Assembly: GCA_035533255.1 (NCBI GenBank)
Contig: DATLUE010000381.1
Coordinates: forward strand, 1-45,292
Length of the DNA: 45,292 nucleotides
Reading direction: 5' to 3'
Source of the DNA: CAIKMD01 sp035533255
GTDB taxonomy: Bacteria; Pseudomonadota; Alphaproteobacteria; ATCC43930; CGMCC-115725
Below are positions 7,893-16,216 of this stretch, piece after piece (the first letter of the stretch is position 1; every line of letters begins with the position of its first letter). The translations under genes and the position numbers were made by a program. A model generated the notes under the pieces. The model ran no database searches, was not told where the DNA came from, and worked only from the letters and a program-made list of their open reading frames with translations.

Positions 7893-8899
7893 GCGCGCGC
7901 GTCGATCAGCAAGCGATCGCGACCGCGCGCGCCGGCTTCGCGCGGCACGGCCTCTCGTGGCTCGATTTGCTGCCGTTTCTTTGCGCCCTGCTGGTCTATC
8001 TCTTCGGCGGCCGCTATCTCGCACTCGGCACGCAGGTGATGATCCAGATCATCTTCGCGCTGTCGCTCGATCTGGCGCTCGGCTATGGCGGCATCGATTC
8101 GCTTGGCCATGTCGCATTCTTCGGCATGGGCGCCTATGCCGCCGGACTGTTCGCCATGCATGTCTCGAGCGAGCCGATCACCGGCCTGCTCGCCGCCGCC
8201 TGCATCGGCGCGATCACCGGCCTTGTCACCGGGCCGCTGGTGCTGCGGACGCGCGGGCTGACGCTGGTGATGCTGACGCTCGCGGTGGCGACCATGCTGC
8301 AGGAGCTGGCGAATGCCAGCGCCATGAAGCCGATCACCGGCGGCGCCGACGGGCTCTTTGGCTTCGAGATCGCGCCGCTGTTCGGCGTCTTCCAGTTCGA
8401 TCTCTACGGCCACACGGCGTATTGGTATGCGCTCGGCGTGGTCGCCGTCGTTTTCTTCATCTGCAAGGCGGTCGTCAATTCGCCCTTCGGTCTCGCGATC
8501 CGCGGCATCCGCGACAATCCCGTGCGCATGCGCATGCTCGGCGTGAACGTGACCGCGCGCCTCGTTACGCTTTACTGCATCTCGGGTGCGCTGGCGGCGA
8601 TCGCGGGCGGTCTATCCGCACAAATCACCAAGTTGGTCGGCCTCGACAGCCTCGCTTTCCTGCTTTCGGGCAATGCGCTGGTGATGCTGATCCTGGGCGG
8701 CACCGGCAGTCTTTACGGCGCGATCGTCGGCGCGACGATCTTCGTCGTGTTGTCGGACCGCGCCGCCGCGATCGATCCGTTCAATTGGCTGTTCGCGATC
8801 GGCGCGGTGCTGATCCTCGCGGTGCGGTTCGCGCCGCAAGGCGTGGTGGGCCTTATCGCCGATGCGTGGCGGCGGCAGCGCGCGCGGCGGAAAGCATGA
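7889..8899 (+). CDS. livM: HAAT ABC transporter permease, LivM type
   Basis: This 336-aa permease has about ten transmembrane segments and the characteristic GYGGIDSLGHVAFFGMGAY region of LivM near residue 60, plus the cytoplasmic loop GIRDNPVRMRMLGVN that contacts the ATPases. I start at 7889, where ATGA overlaps the livH stop; an in-frame ATG at 7853 would overlap livH by 40 bases without need. Its own stop overlaps the livG start in the same ATGA arrangement. It partners the LivH-type permease to form the heterodimeric pore. Confidence 0.9.
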   Translation: MSARVDQQAIATARAGFARHGLSWLDLLPFLCALLVYLFGGRYLALGTQVMIQIIFALSLDLALGYGGIDSLGHVAFFGMGAYAAGLFAMHVSSEPITGLLAAACIGAITGLVTGPLVLRTRGLTLVMLTLAVATMLQELANASAMKPITGGADGLFGFEIAPLFGVFQFDLYGHTAYWYALGVVAVVFFICKAVVNSPFGLAIRGIRDNPVRMRMLGVNVTARLVTLYCISGALAAIAGGLSAQITKLVGLDSLAFLLSGNALVMLILGGTGSLYGAIVGATIFVVLSDRAAAIDPFNWLFAIGAVLILAVRFAPQGVVGLIADAWRRQRARRKA

Positions 8900-9648
8900 C
8901 GGACGCGCTGGCGATCGACAACGTCTCGAAAAGCTTCGGCGGCTTGCGCGTGTCGCGCGACGTAACGCTGTCGCTGCCGGTCGGCGCGCGCCATGCGCTG
9001 ATCGGCCCGAACGGTGCCGGCAAAACCACGCTCGTCCATATGGTCAGCGGCTTGCTGCGGCCGTCGGCGGGCACGATCCGCCTTGCCGGCGTGGACATCA
9101 CCCAGATGGCGCCCGAGCGGCGGGTCGGCCTCGGCCTTGCGCGCACCTTCCAGATCAGCTCGCTCTTCCCCAGTCTTACCGTGGTCGAGAATGTCGGCCT
9201 TGCTTTCGAGGCCCGGTACGGGCTCGACCGGCAAATCTGGGGCAACACCCGCAACCGGGCCGAGATCGTCGACGGCGCCGCCGCATTGCTGCAAAAGCTG
9301 GCGCTGCTCCCTCTGGCCGGCCGCCGCGTCGCCGATCTGCCCTACGGCCAGCGGCGGCTGGTCGAGATCGCCCTGGTCCTGGCGCTCGAGCCGAACACCC
9401 TGCTACTCGACGAGCCGGCGGCGGGCTTGGCCGCGACCGAGCGCGGCGCGCTGCTCGATCTCTTGCTGCGCATGCCCGAGGCCTTGAGCATTTTGGTGAT
9501 CGAGCACGATATGAGCCTGGTCTTTCGCTTGGCGCAGCGGATTACCGTGCTGGTGGAAGGGCAGATTTTGACCGAAGGCACGGTCGCCGAAATCCGCGCC
9601 GATCCGCGCGTGCGCGACATCTATCTCGGGACCCGCAATCATGGCTGA
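8896..9648 (+). CDS. livG: HAAT ABC transporter ATP-binding protein, LivG type
   Basis: This 250-aa ATPase has Walker A GPNGAGKTT near residue 40, the LivG-type variant of the ABC signature (PYGQRRLVEIA), Walker B LLLDEPAAGL and the H-loop IEHDMSLVF. It energises import together with LivF. The start at 8896 overlaps the livM stop by 4 bp; the frame remains open far upstream, but that part is antisense-free shadow sequence within livM. It overlaps livF by 8 bp. The C-terminus is typical, ending soon after the VRDIYLG motif shared by this subfamily. Confidence 0.92.
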   Translation: MTDALAIDNVSKSFGGLRVSRDVTLSLPVGARHALIGPNGAGKTTLVHMVSGLLRPSAGTIRLAGVDITQMAPERRVGLGLARTFQISSLFPSLTVVENVGLAFEARYGLDRQIWGNTRNRAEIVDGAAALLQKLALLPLAGRRVADLPYGQRRLVEIALVLALEPNTLLLDEPAAGLAATERGALLDLLLRMPEALSILVIEHDMSLVFRLAQRITVLVEGQILTEGTVAEIRADPRVRDIYLGTRNHG

Positions 9649-10360
9649 GCTGCTGCGCTTGGATGCCGTGACCGCCGGCTATCGCGACACGGTCGTGCTC
9701 GAGGGCGTATCGGCGGCGATCGACGCGCAGGAAAGCTGGGCGGTGCTCGGCCGCAACGGCGTCGGCAAGACGACGTTGCTGATGACCGTGATGGGGCTGA
9801 CCGCGATGCGCGGCGGCAGCATCACGCTCGAAGGGCAGGATATCACCGCGCTGGCGACGCATCGCCGCGTGCGCGCCGGCATCGGCTATGTGCCGCAAGA
9901 GCGCGAGATTTTCCCGTCGCTCACGGTCGACGAGAATCTACGCGTCGCCACCCGGCCCGGGGAATGGACGCGCGAGCGGGCCTACGATCTGTTCCCGCGG
10001 CTGGCCGAGCGCAAGCGGAATTACGGCAATCAGCTCTCGGGCGGCGAGCAGCAGATGCTGGCGGTCGGGCGCGCGCTGGTCGGCAATCCGAAGCTGTTGC
10101 TGCTCGACGAGCCGTTCGAGGGCCTGGCACCGGTGATCATCGACACGCTGGCCGAGGCGCTGATGCGGTTGCGGCGCGAAAGCGCGATCGCGACGGCGCT
10201 GGTCGAGCAGCAGGTCGATATCGCGCTCGAGCTGACCGAGCATGCGCTGGTGCTCGACAAGGGCCAGATCGTGTGGCGCGGCGTCAGCGCCGCGCTCGCC
10301 GCCGACCGCGAGCAATTGGCCACGCTCGTCGGCTTGCAGGAAGCGAGCGCGAGCGGTTAA
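9641..10360 (+). CDS. livF: HAAT ABC transporter ATP-binding protein, LivF type
   Basis: This 239-aa ATPase is the second nucleotide-binding subunit of the importer. It has Walker A GRNGVGKTT, the LSGGEQQML signature, Walker B LLLLDEPFEGL and a Q/H-loop arrangement typical of LivF (VEQQVDIALELTEHALVLDKG). It is last in the livHMGF operon. The TAA stop at 10358-10360 overlaps by 3 bp the stop of the convergent Rieske oxygenase gene, leaving no room for a separate terminator. Confidence 0.92.
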   Translation: MAELLRLDAVTAGYRDTVVLEGVSAAIDAQESWAVLGRNGVGKTTLLMTVMGLTAMRGGSITLEGQDITALATHRRVRAGIGYVPQEREIFPSLTVDENLRVATRPGEWTRERAYDLFPRLAERKRNYGNQLSGGEQQMLAVGRALVGNPKLLLLDEPFEGLAPVIIDTLAEALMRLRRESAIATALVEQQVDIALELTEHALVLDKGQIVWRGVSAALAADREQLATLVGLQEASASG

Positions 10361-11697
10361 TTCCCCGGCGAGCCGTCGGGGCGCACTTTCCGCCCGATGC
10401 CTGACAGCGCATCCGACAATGCGTAATCGCCGTCCATCTTGAGGCCCATCGCCTCTTCATAGGCGCGTTTCACCGCCTCGGGCTGGCCCTCCTGGAAGAC
10501 GAATCGCGTCGGCGACACGTTGTCGAAGACACTGGCGCTCAAAAGCTGCTCGCGGGTGAACCCTTCGATGAATTGCTTGCGACCGACGATCGGCAGCGGC
10601 ACTGACCGGTTCAGCGCCGCATCGCGGATCACGGCTTTAGGATCGCCGCCCTTGGCCACGGTCTCCATATCCTCGAAAAAGCGATTGCGGATCATGACGA
10701 TGCCGCGATCGCTGCGGGCCAAATGCTCTTGGCTGCGATCGGCGATCGGCCCTTGGCCGACCCAGGCGGCAAAATCCTGATTCATCACGCCGCCGGTCAG
10801 CCATTCGCCGGTGCGGTCGTTGGTGACCGGCCCGTACCAATGCGGGATCGAATTCTGCACGTAGGGCTCGCGGTCCTTTGGGACGCGGTTGAAGAACCAG
10901 CCGACCGACAGCGTGGTCTCGTCGTCGACCGGCACGCGCCATTCGAAATGGCCGCCGGTGAAGAGGCAGTTCGGCCACAGGCAGACGCGCCCGACCGACC
11001 ACAGCGGATTGTGTTCGTCGGTGTCCTCGCGAATGCGGCGATAGACAAAGCCGTGCTCGAATTCGTCGAAGCCGACTTTCAAGTGCTTGGCGCCGTAGGG
11101 GCCGCGCTTGCCCTTGAGGCGCACGCCCCCCCAGTTCGCATGCATCCATTCGAAATGTACCGGGTCGATCGAGTTCTCCTGGCACTGGAACCAGTTGCAG
11201 GGAATGGGCGAGAACACGATCTGGACAAAGCCGTTCTTCCAATTGAACGGCTCCCAATCCGGCAGTAGCGGCGCCGGCGTGGGACCGAGATAGGCCCAGA
11301 GCAGCCCGGCCTTGGCCTCGACCGGATAAGCCTTGATCGGCGTCTTGTCCTTGTAGTGAGAAGTCGGATCGACCGTGTCGTCGAAGGGCTGCTCGACGCA
11401 GCGTCCTTCCTCGTCGAACAGCCAGCCGTGATAGTGGCAACGCAAGCCGCATTCCTCGGGAAAGGCGAAGGACATGTCGGCGCGGCGATGGGGACAGTGG
11501 CGGTCGACCAGGCCATAGCGCCCGCCGAGATCCTTATAGATAACGAGGTCCTCGCCCAGCAGCCGCACGCGCTTGGTCGGCTTTTCCTCAAGCTCGCCGA
11601 CCGCCGCGATCGGATACCAATAGCGGCGCAGCAAATCGCCCATCGACGTGCCCGCGCCGGTTTCGGTCAGCGTCTTGTTGTTCGCTTCGGTCAGCAT
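10357..11697 (-). CDS. Rieske ring-hydroxylating oxygenase, alpha subunit
   Basis: This 446-aa oxygenase has the Rieske [2Fe-2S] motif C68-x-H70 ... C87-x2-H90 (CPH and CHYHGW), then the mononuclear iron site of the N-x2-D-x2-H-x4-H type in NSIDPVHFEWMHANW. The opening (LTEANNKTLTETGAGTSMG) resembles phthalate 4,5-dioxygenase-type oxygenases, which add O2 across an aromatic ring or demethylate aryl ethers and need a separate reductase. No reductase gene is visible nearby. I start at 11697 because AAGGAAG is correctly spaced before it; the ATG at 11715 has its purine run immediately adjacent. It is divergent from the LLM gene at 11829. The substrate is unknown. Confidence 0.88.
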   Translation of the reverse strand: MLTEANNKTLTETGAGTSMGDLLRRYWYPIAAVGELEEKPTKRVRLLGEDLVIYKDLGGRYGLVDRHCPHRRADMSFAFPEECGLRCHYHGWLFDEEGRCVEQPFDDTVDPTSHYKDKTPIKAYPVEAKAGLLWAYLGPTPAPLLPDWEPFNWKNGFVQIVFSPIPCNWFQCQENSIDPVHFEWMHANWGGVRLKGKRGPYGAKHLKVGFDEFEHGFVYRRIREDTDEHNPLWSVGRVCLWPNCLFTGGHFEWRVPVDDETTLSVGWFFNRVPKDREPYVQNSIPHWYGPVTNDRTGEWLTGGVMNQDFAAWVGQGPIADRSQEHLARSDRGIVMIRNRFFEDMETVAKGGDPKAVIRDAALNRSVPLPIVGRKQFIEGFTREQLLSASVFDNVSPTRFVFQEGQPEAVKRAYEEAMGLKMDGDYALSDALSGIGRKVRPDGSPGN

Positions 11698-11828
11698 CGA
11701 CGTCTTCCTTTCCATCCTATCCGGCCGCCGCCATAGCCGCTGCCGATACCATAATAGCGGCTTAGAACTGGCTTCCGGTGCCTTTGCCGCCTACTCTAAC
11801 ACTACCGCGCCGTGGAAGGGATGGAGTG

Positions 11829-12866
11829 ATGAAATTCGGCTTGTTCGACCATGTCGACCAGAACGATCGCCCGCTGGTCCAGCAATTCGACGAGCGGCTG
11901 GAATTTGTCGCCGCCGCGGACGAGGGCGGGTTTTACTGCCTTCTCGTCGCCGAGCACCACGGCACGCCACTCAACATGGTCCCCAATCCCGCGGTCTATC
12001 TCGCTGCCGCCGCCCGCATCACCAAGAACATCCGGCTCGGTGCGCTGGTGTTCCTGTTGCCGCTCTATTCGCCGCTGCGCCTCATCGAAGAGATCGCGAT
12101 GCTCGATCATCTCAGCCACGGCCGGCTCGAGGTCGGCGTTGGCCGCGGCGTCTCGCCCTTCGAGCTCAATTTCCACAAGGTCAATCACGACCAGTCGCGC
12201 GAGATTTTCCTCGACGCCTATGATTGCATCATCAAGGGACTCACCAGCGACGAGCTCAACCACGCTGGGCCGTTTTTCACCTACGCCCAGGTGCCGATGG
12301 CGCTGAAGCCGCTGCAGAAGCCCTATCCGCCGATCTGGTATGCTTCCTCGGCCGAATTCGGCTCGCGCTGGGCCGGCGAGCGCGGCCTGCATTTCGGCAC
12401 GCTCGGCTCGATGGAAACCGCGAAGAAGAATATCGACGCGTACAAGGATGCCTTCGCCAAAAGCGGCAGCAAACCGGCGCATCCGAAGCCCGAATATCCC
12501 GGCGGCGTCGTCATCGGCGTGAACCGCCAGGTGGTCGTTGCGGACACGATCGAGGCGGCGCGAAAAATCGCCCAGCCCGCGCATGAGCAGCATCACGAGA
12601 AAATTACCTGGCTGTTGAAGCGCAACGTCGCCAGCGTCAACTATACCCAGCATATCGTTGGCGGTTTCGACGCGGCGGTCACGGCCGGAACGGCCATTAT
12701 CGGCACGCCCGATACGGTCCGCGCCGAGATCGAGCGACAGGCGACGGCGCTCGGCGTGAACCATATGAACTGTGCAATGTTCTTCGGTAATATGAAGCTC
12801 GAGGACGCGCTGCGCTCGCAAAGGCTCTTTGCCAAAGACGTGATGCCGAAGCTCGCTGCGCTCTGA
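11829..12866 (+). CDS. Luciferase-like flavin-dependent monooxygenase (LLM 1)
   Basis: This 345-aa protein is a bacterial-luciferase-fold (TIM barrel) oxidoreductase, with the AEHHGTPL strand near residue 50, the LPLYSPLRLIEEIAMLDHLS stretch and the GRLEVGVGRG turn that binds reduced FMN or F420. Such enzymes oxidise aldehydes, alkanesulfonates, nitrilotriacetate-like compounds or ring systems. GGAG precedes the ATG at 11829; the longer frame from 11778 reads through a repeat-like sequence. It is a clear paralogue of the LLM at 39301-40311, sharing the EHHGTPL, LVF-LPLY-PLRLI and AMLD segments. It is divergent from the Rieske gene and leads the RlpA-like and OYE genes. Confidence 0.88.
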   Translation: MKFGLFDHVDQNDRPLVQQFDERLEFVAAADEGGFYCLLVAEHHGTPLNMVPNPAVYLAAAARITKNIRLGALVFLLPLYSPLRLIEEIAMLDHLSHGRLEVGVGRGVSPFELNFHKVNHDQSREIFLDAYDCIIKGLTSDELNHAGPFFTYAQVPMALKPLQKPYPPIWYASSAEFGSRWAGERGLHFGTLGSMETAKKNIDAYKDAFAKSGSKPAHPKPEYPGGVVIGVNRQVVVADTIEAARKIAQPAHEQHHEKITWLLKRNVASVNYTQHIVGGFDAAVTAGTAIIGTPDTVRAEIERQATALGVNHMNCAMFFGNMKLEDALRSQRLFAKDVMPKLAAL

Positions 12867-12889
12867 GCCTGGGACGGCAAGGAGTCTGG

Positions 12890-13258
12890 ATGCGAAAGAT
12901 TGTCGCGACGCTGCTTTTGCTCGGCTTTTTGTCGGCGGGCTGGGCTGTCGCGCAGGCGGCGCAGTCGGAACGCGGCACTGCGACGGTTTATGCGGCGAAG
13001 TTCGTCGGCCGCCGCACCGCGGACGGCGAGCATCTCGACCGCCAACATCTGACCGCGGCGCACCGCACCTTGCCGTTCGGCACTATGGTCGAGATCACGA
13101 ATCGCAAGAACGGCCGCAGAGCGATGGTGCGGATCAACGATCGCGGCCCGCATCGCCGGCACGCCCTGATCGATCTTTCGCCGGCAGCGGCGACGGCGCT
13201 CGGCATCAATCGTCGCGGCAGCGCGCCGGTCGAGTTGCGGATCGTCAAACAGCAATGA
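12890..13258 (+). CDS. RlpA-like double-psi beta-barrel protein
   Basis: This 122-aa exported protein has a signal peptide (residues 1-23) followed by one double-psi beta-barrel of the RlpA type: GTATVYA, RTADGE, LTAAHRTLPFGTMV, NGR and the VRINDRGP signature. RlpA proteins are septal or periplasmic lytic transglycosylases acting on denuded peptidoglycan. This copy is the bare barrel without a SPOR domain and without a clear lipobox. The catalytic aspartate expected in the VRINDRGP loop is present. It follows LLM 1 by 23 bp and precedes the oxidoreductase by 21 bp, so it may be co-transcribed with metabolic genes by accident of position. Confidence 0.85.
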   Translation: MRKIVATLLLLGFLSAGWAVAQAAQSERGTATVYAAKFVGRRTADGEHLDRQHLTAAHRTLPFGTMVEITNRKNGRRAMVRINDRGPHRRHALIDLSPAAATALGINRRGSAPVELRIVKQQ

Positions 13259-13279
13259 CCGCCTAGCGACGGCGCGCGC

Positions 13280-14986
13280 TTGAGCATCCTCCTGACGCCG
13301 GCGTTCATCGGGCCGGTCGAGATCAAGAACCGAATCGTCATGCCGCCGATGACCACGCGGCTGTCGGACGAGGAAGGCTTCGTCACCGACGAGACGATTG
13401 CCTATTACCTGGCGCGCGTGCGCGGCGGCACCGGCCTCATCACGGTCGAGATGGCGTCGCCCGAGCGCGCCGGCCGTCATCGCCGCCGCGAGCTCGGCAT
13501 CTATGACGATCGCTTCCTGCCGGGTTTACAGAAACTGGTTGGCGCGCTGCATGACGGCGGCGCCAAGACATCGATCCAGCTCGGTCATGGCGGCGGTCAT
13601 ACGCGTCGCGATATCTGCGGCGAGACGCCGGTCGCGCCCTCGGCGATCCCGCATCCGGTGTTCGAGACCACCTTCGAGACCATCATTCCCGAGGCAATGA
13701 CCAAGGCCCGGATCGATTCCTGCGTTGCGGCTTTCGCGGCGGCGGCCGCGCGCGCGCAACGCGCCGGCTTCGACTGCGTCGAGATTCATGCCGCGCATGG
13801 CTATCTGATCTCGCAATTCCTGACGCCGTTCGAGAACCGCCGCAGCGACGACTATGGCGGCTCGCTCGCGAACCGCGCGCGTTTCGGTCTCGACGTGCTG
13901 CGCGCGGTAAAAGCGGCGGTGCCGGGCATGGGTGTGATCTTCCGGCTTTCGGTCGAGGATTATTTTCCCGACGGCATGCCGTGGCACGAAGGAAAGCAGG
14001 TCGCGATCTGGGCCGCGACTGCGGGCGCCGATGCGCTGCACATCGCGGCCGGCCATTATCGCTCGCTGCCCTCGGCTGCGCGCCAGATACCGCCGATGGA
14101 ATATCCCGAGGGCGTTTTTCTCGACTACGCCGCCGGGGTGAAGCAGGCGGTGGCCGTGCCGGTGATCGCGGTCGGCCGGCTCGGCGATCCGGTGCTCGCG
14201 GCCGAGGCAATCGACAGCGGCAAGGCCGATTTCATCGCGCTCGGCCGCACACTCGTTGCTGAGCCCGAATGGGCCCTGAAGCTGGCGCGCGGCGAGCCGG
14301 CGCGGCGCTGCCTCGCTTGCAACACCTGCGTCGACGAGATGCGCGGCGGCGCGCGGCTCGGTTGCGTCGTCAATGCCCGGGCCGGACGCGAGAAGCTATT
14401 CGCCGATGCAAAGCCGCCGCAGGGCGAGCGCATTGCCGTGATCGGCGCCGGTCCTGCCGGTCTCACCTATGCCTCGCTGGTCGCCGACGGCAATGCGGTC
14501 ACGGTGTTCGAGCGCGAGGCGCAGCCCGGCGGCGCGTTCCGCTATGCCGGCAAGGCACCGGTCTTTCAGAGCGTGGTTGCGAGCGAGCAATCCTTCGTCC
14601 GCTATATCGATCAACTTTTCCGTGCCTGCGTGGGCAACGGCGTGCGCTTCGTGTTCGACACCGACGTTGCGGCCGCACCCGAGCGGCTGCGCGATTTCGA
14701 TCGCATCGTCATCGCCACCGGCGCGCGCTATCGCCTCGGATTGGGGCCGTTTGCCCGCTGGGCGCTCGACAGCGGCGCTGCACGGGTGCAGCCGCTGCGC
14801 TGGATGTTCGCACAGCCGAAATTTCGCGACTGGTTCTATTACCGCGCACGGATCGGCACGGGCGCGTCGTTCAAGCCGCTGATCAGGCCAGGCCAAAAAC
14901 TCGTCGTGCTGGGCGATGCGGCGCAGGCCGGCAAGAGCAAGGCGGCAATTTCGTCGGCCTTCGAGGCGGCGCTGCTCGGCTCGTAA
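13280..14986 (+). CDS. Old-yellow-enzyme NADH:flavin oxidoreductase with FAD domain (2,4-dienoyl-CoA reductase-like)
   Basis: This 568-aa enzyme has an N-terminal OYE barrel (QLGHGGGHTRR, HAAHGYLISQFLTP, NRRSDDYGGS) binding FMN. Next come an Fe-S cysteine cluster CxxCxxC-x11-C (CLACNTC ... GC) around residues 345-365 and a Rossmann FAD site GAGPAGLTY near 395. FadH and trimethylamine dehydrogenase share this order, passing electrons from NAD(P)H via FAD and 4Fe-4S to FMN. The C-terminal part is about 100 residues shorter than FadH, and the second nucleotide-binding subdomain looks reduced. The TTG at 13280 is chosen because the barrel starts there; no strong ribosome-binding site is seen. The substrate is unknown. 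Confidence 0.83.
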   Translation: MSILLTPAFIGPVEIKNRIVMPPMTTRLSDEEGFVTDETIAYYLARVRGGTGLITVEMASPERAGRHRRRELGIYDDRFLPGLQKLVGALHDGGAKTSIQLGHGGGHTRRDICGETPVAPSAIPHPVFETTFETIIPEAMTKARIDSCVAAFAAAAARAQRAGFDCVEIHAAHGYLISQFLTPFENRRSDDYGGSLANRARFGLDVLRAVKAAVPGMGVIFRLSVEDYFPDGMPWHEGKQVAIWAATAGADALHIAAGHYRSLPSAARQIPPMEYPEGVFLDYAAGVKQAVAVPVIAVGRLGDPVLAAEAIDSGKADFIALGRTLVAEPEWALKLARGEPARRCLACNTCVDEMRGGARLGCVVNARAGREKLFADAKPPQGERIAVIGAGPAGLTYASLVADGNAVTVFEREAQPGGAFRYAGKAPVFQSVVASEQSFVRYIDQLFRACVGNGVRFVFDTDVAAAPERLRDFDRIVIATGARYRLGLGPFARWALDSGAARVQPLRWMFAQPKFRDWFYYRARIGTGASFKPLIRPGQKLVVLGDAAQAGKSKAAISSAFEAALLGS

Positions 14987-14998
14987 CGTTCGGCGCGG

Positions 14999-16177
14999 TT
15001 ACTTCGCCGGCGCCGGCACTTTTTCTTGCTGCGTCTGCGGCGTGCGCTCGCGGAAATAGGGCAGCACTTCCTCGGCGATCGCTTCCATGTTCGCCTTGGT
15101 CATGTCGCGCGGCAGGGTCCCGAATTGCGTCTTGGTGAGGCTGGTGCCGAAGCCGGCGAGGTCCTGATATTCAGCCAGCTTCTCGCGCACGGTCGCGGGC
15201 GAGCCGACGATGACGACGCCTTGCTTCACCAGGTCTTCGGCGGTCTGGATCTTTCCTTGCTGCCGTCCCTTGAGTGCGGCGACGCGCTTGGTCGATTCGA
15301 TGGTCGAATAGCCCGGCGGCAACAGCATCTCGACCGGCATGCCGAGGAAACTGTTCGCGAGTGCTTCGAGATGCGGCTTGGCCTCCTTCATCGCCTTGGC
15401 GTCGGTCTCAGCGACATAGATCGAATTCGACCAGGCGAGCTGCTCGGACGTCGCCTGGTAGCCGGCCTTCTCGGCCTCGTCGCGATAGGCCTGGAAAAAG
15501 CGCGCGACCACCGCAATCGGCGACAAGGTTTGGCAATAGGTGTAGCGCATCTTCGCCGCCCATTGGATCGTGCTGGTCGAGCCTTGGCTCGGAATCCAGA
15601 TCGGCGGATGCGGCGTCTGATAGGGCCGCGGCCACGGATTGACGTAGTTGATCTCGTAATGCCGGCCGGCATAGCGGAACGGGCCGGGCTCGGTCCAGGC
15701 GCGGATGATCAGGTCGTGCGCCTCGTTGAATCGCTCCTGGCTGAGGGTTGGGTTGATGCCCATCGAATGATATTCGGCGCCGATGCCGCGCACGAAGCCG
15801 GCGATGAAGCGCCCGCGGGTGATGTTGTCGAGGATCGCGTATTCCTCGGCGACCGCGAGCGGGTTTTGCAACAGCGGCAGGGCGCGGCCGAGGATCGCGA
15901 TCTTGGCGTTCTTCACCGAGCGGGCGAGCGCGCCGGCCAGCACGCCCGGCGTCGGCATTAGCCCGTAAGCGTTCTGGTGATGCTCGTTCAGCACCACCCC
16001 GTCGAAGCCGAGCTTGTCGGCGTATTCGAGCTCGTCGAGATAGCGGTTGTAAAGCTCGGCGCCTTTCTTCGGATCGTATTGGCTGTTGGAGAAGGTTACC
16101 CAGGCAGTGCCGTTGCGCGCGATCGCGTCGAGATCGGCGTCGGCATAGGGCATGAGATGGAAGTTGAAGATCTTCAT
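14999..16177 (-). CDS. Luciferase-like flavin-dependent monooxygenase (LLM 2)
   Basis: This 392-aa luciferase-fold oxidoreductase begins KIFNFHLMPY and carries LNEHHQNAYGLMP, the LLQNPLAVAEEYAILDNIT stretch, GRFIAGFVRG and the PPIWIPSQGS segment typical of larger LLM members. It ends in a Gln/Pro/Ala-rich tail. AGGAGAGG lies before the ATG. It is the last gene of a minus-strand set: hydrolase, LLM 3, LLM 2, with 39 bp between LLM 3 and LLM 2. It converges on the OYE gene 12 bp away. LLM 2 and LLM 3 may act on related substrates or as a pair; a flavin reductase partner is not encoded close by. Confidence 0.87.
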   Translation of the reverse strand: MKIFNFHLMPYADADLDAIARNGTAWVTFSNSQYDPKKGAELYNRYLDELEYADKLGFDGVVLNEHHQNAYGLMPTPGVLAGALARSVKNAKIAILGRALPLLQNPLAVAEEYAILDNITRGRFIAGFVRGIGAEYHSMGINPTLSQERFNEAHDLIIRAWTEPGPFRYAGRHYEINYVNPWPRPYQTPHPPIWIPSQGSTSTIQWAAKMRYTYCQTLSPIAVVARFFQAYRDEAEKAGYQATSEQLAWSNSIYVAETDAKAMKEAKPHLEALANSFLGMPVEMLLPPGYSTIESTKRVAALKGRQQGKIQTAEDLVKQGVVIVGSPATVREKLAEYQDLAGFGTSLTKTQFGTLPRDMTKANMEAIAEEVLPYFRERTPQTQQEKVPAPAK

Positions 16178-16216
16178 GGCCGGTTTCCTCTCCTTACCAT
16201 CTATCCTGTCACGGTT

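Noticed and set aside
11749..11770. Small AGCCGCT/AGCGGCT inverted repeat between the Rieske and LLM 1 genes
   Set aside because: Short arms, common by chance in this base composition; could be an operator but no further support.
11778..11828. In-frame extension before LLM 1 reading PPTLTLPRRGRDG
   Set aside because: This looks like a translated intergenic repeat; the ATG at 11829 has the ribosome-binding site and matches the paralogue.
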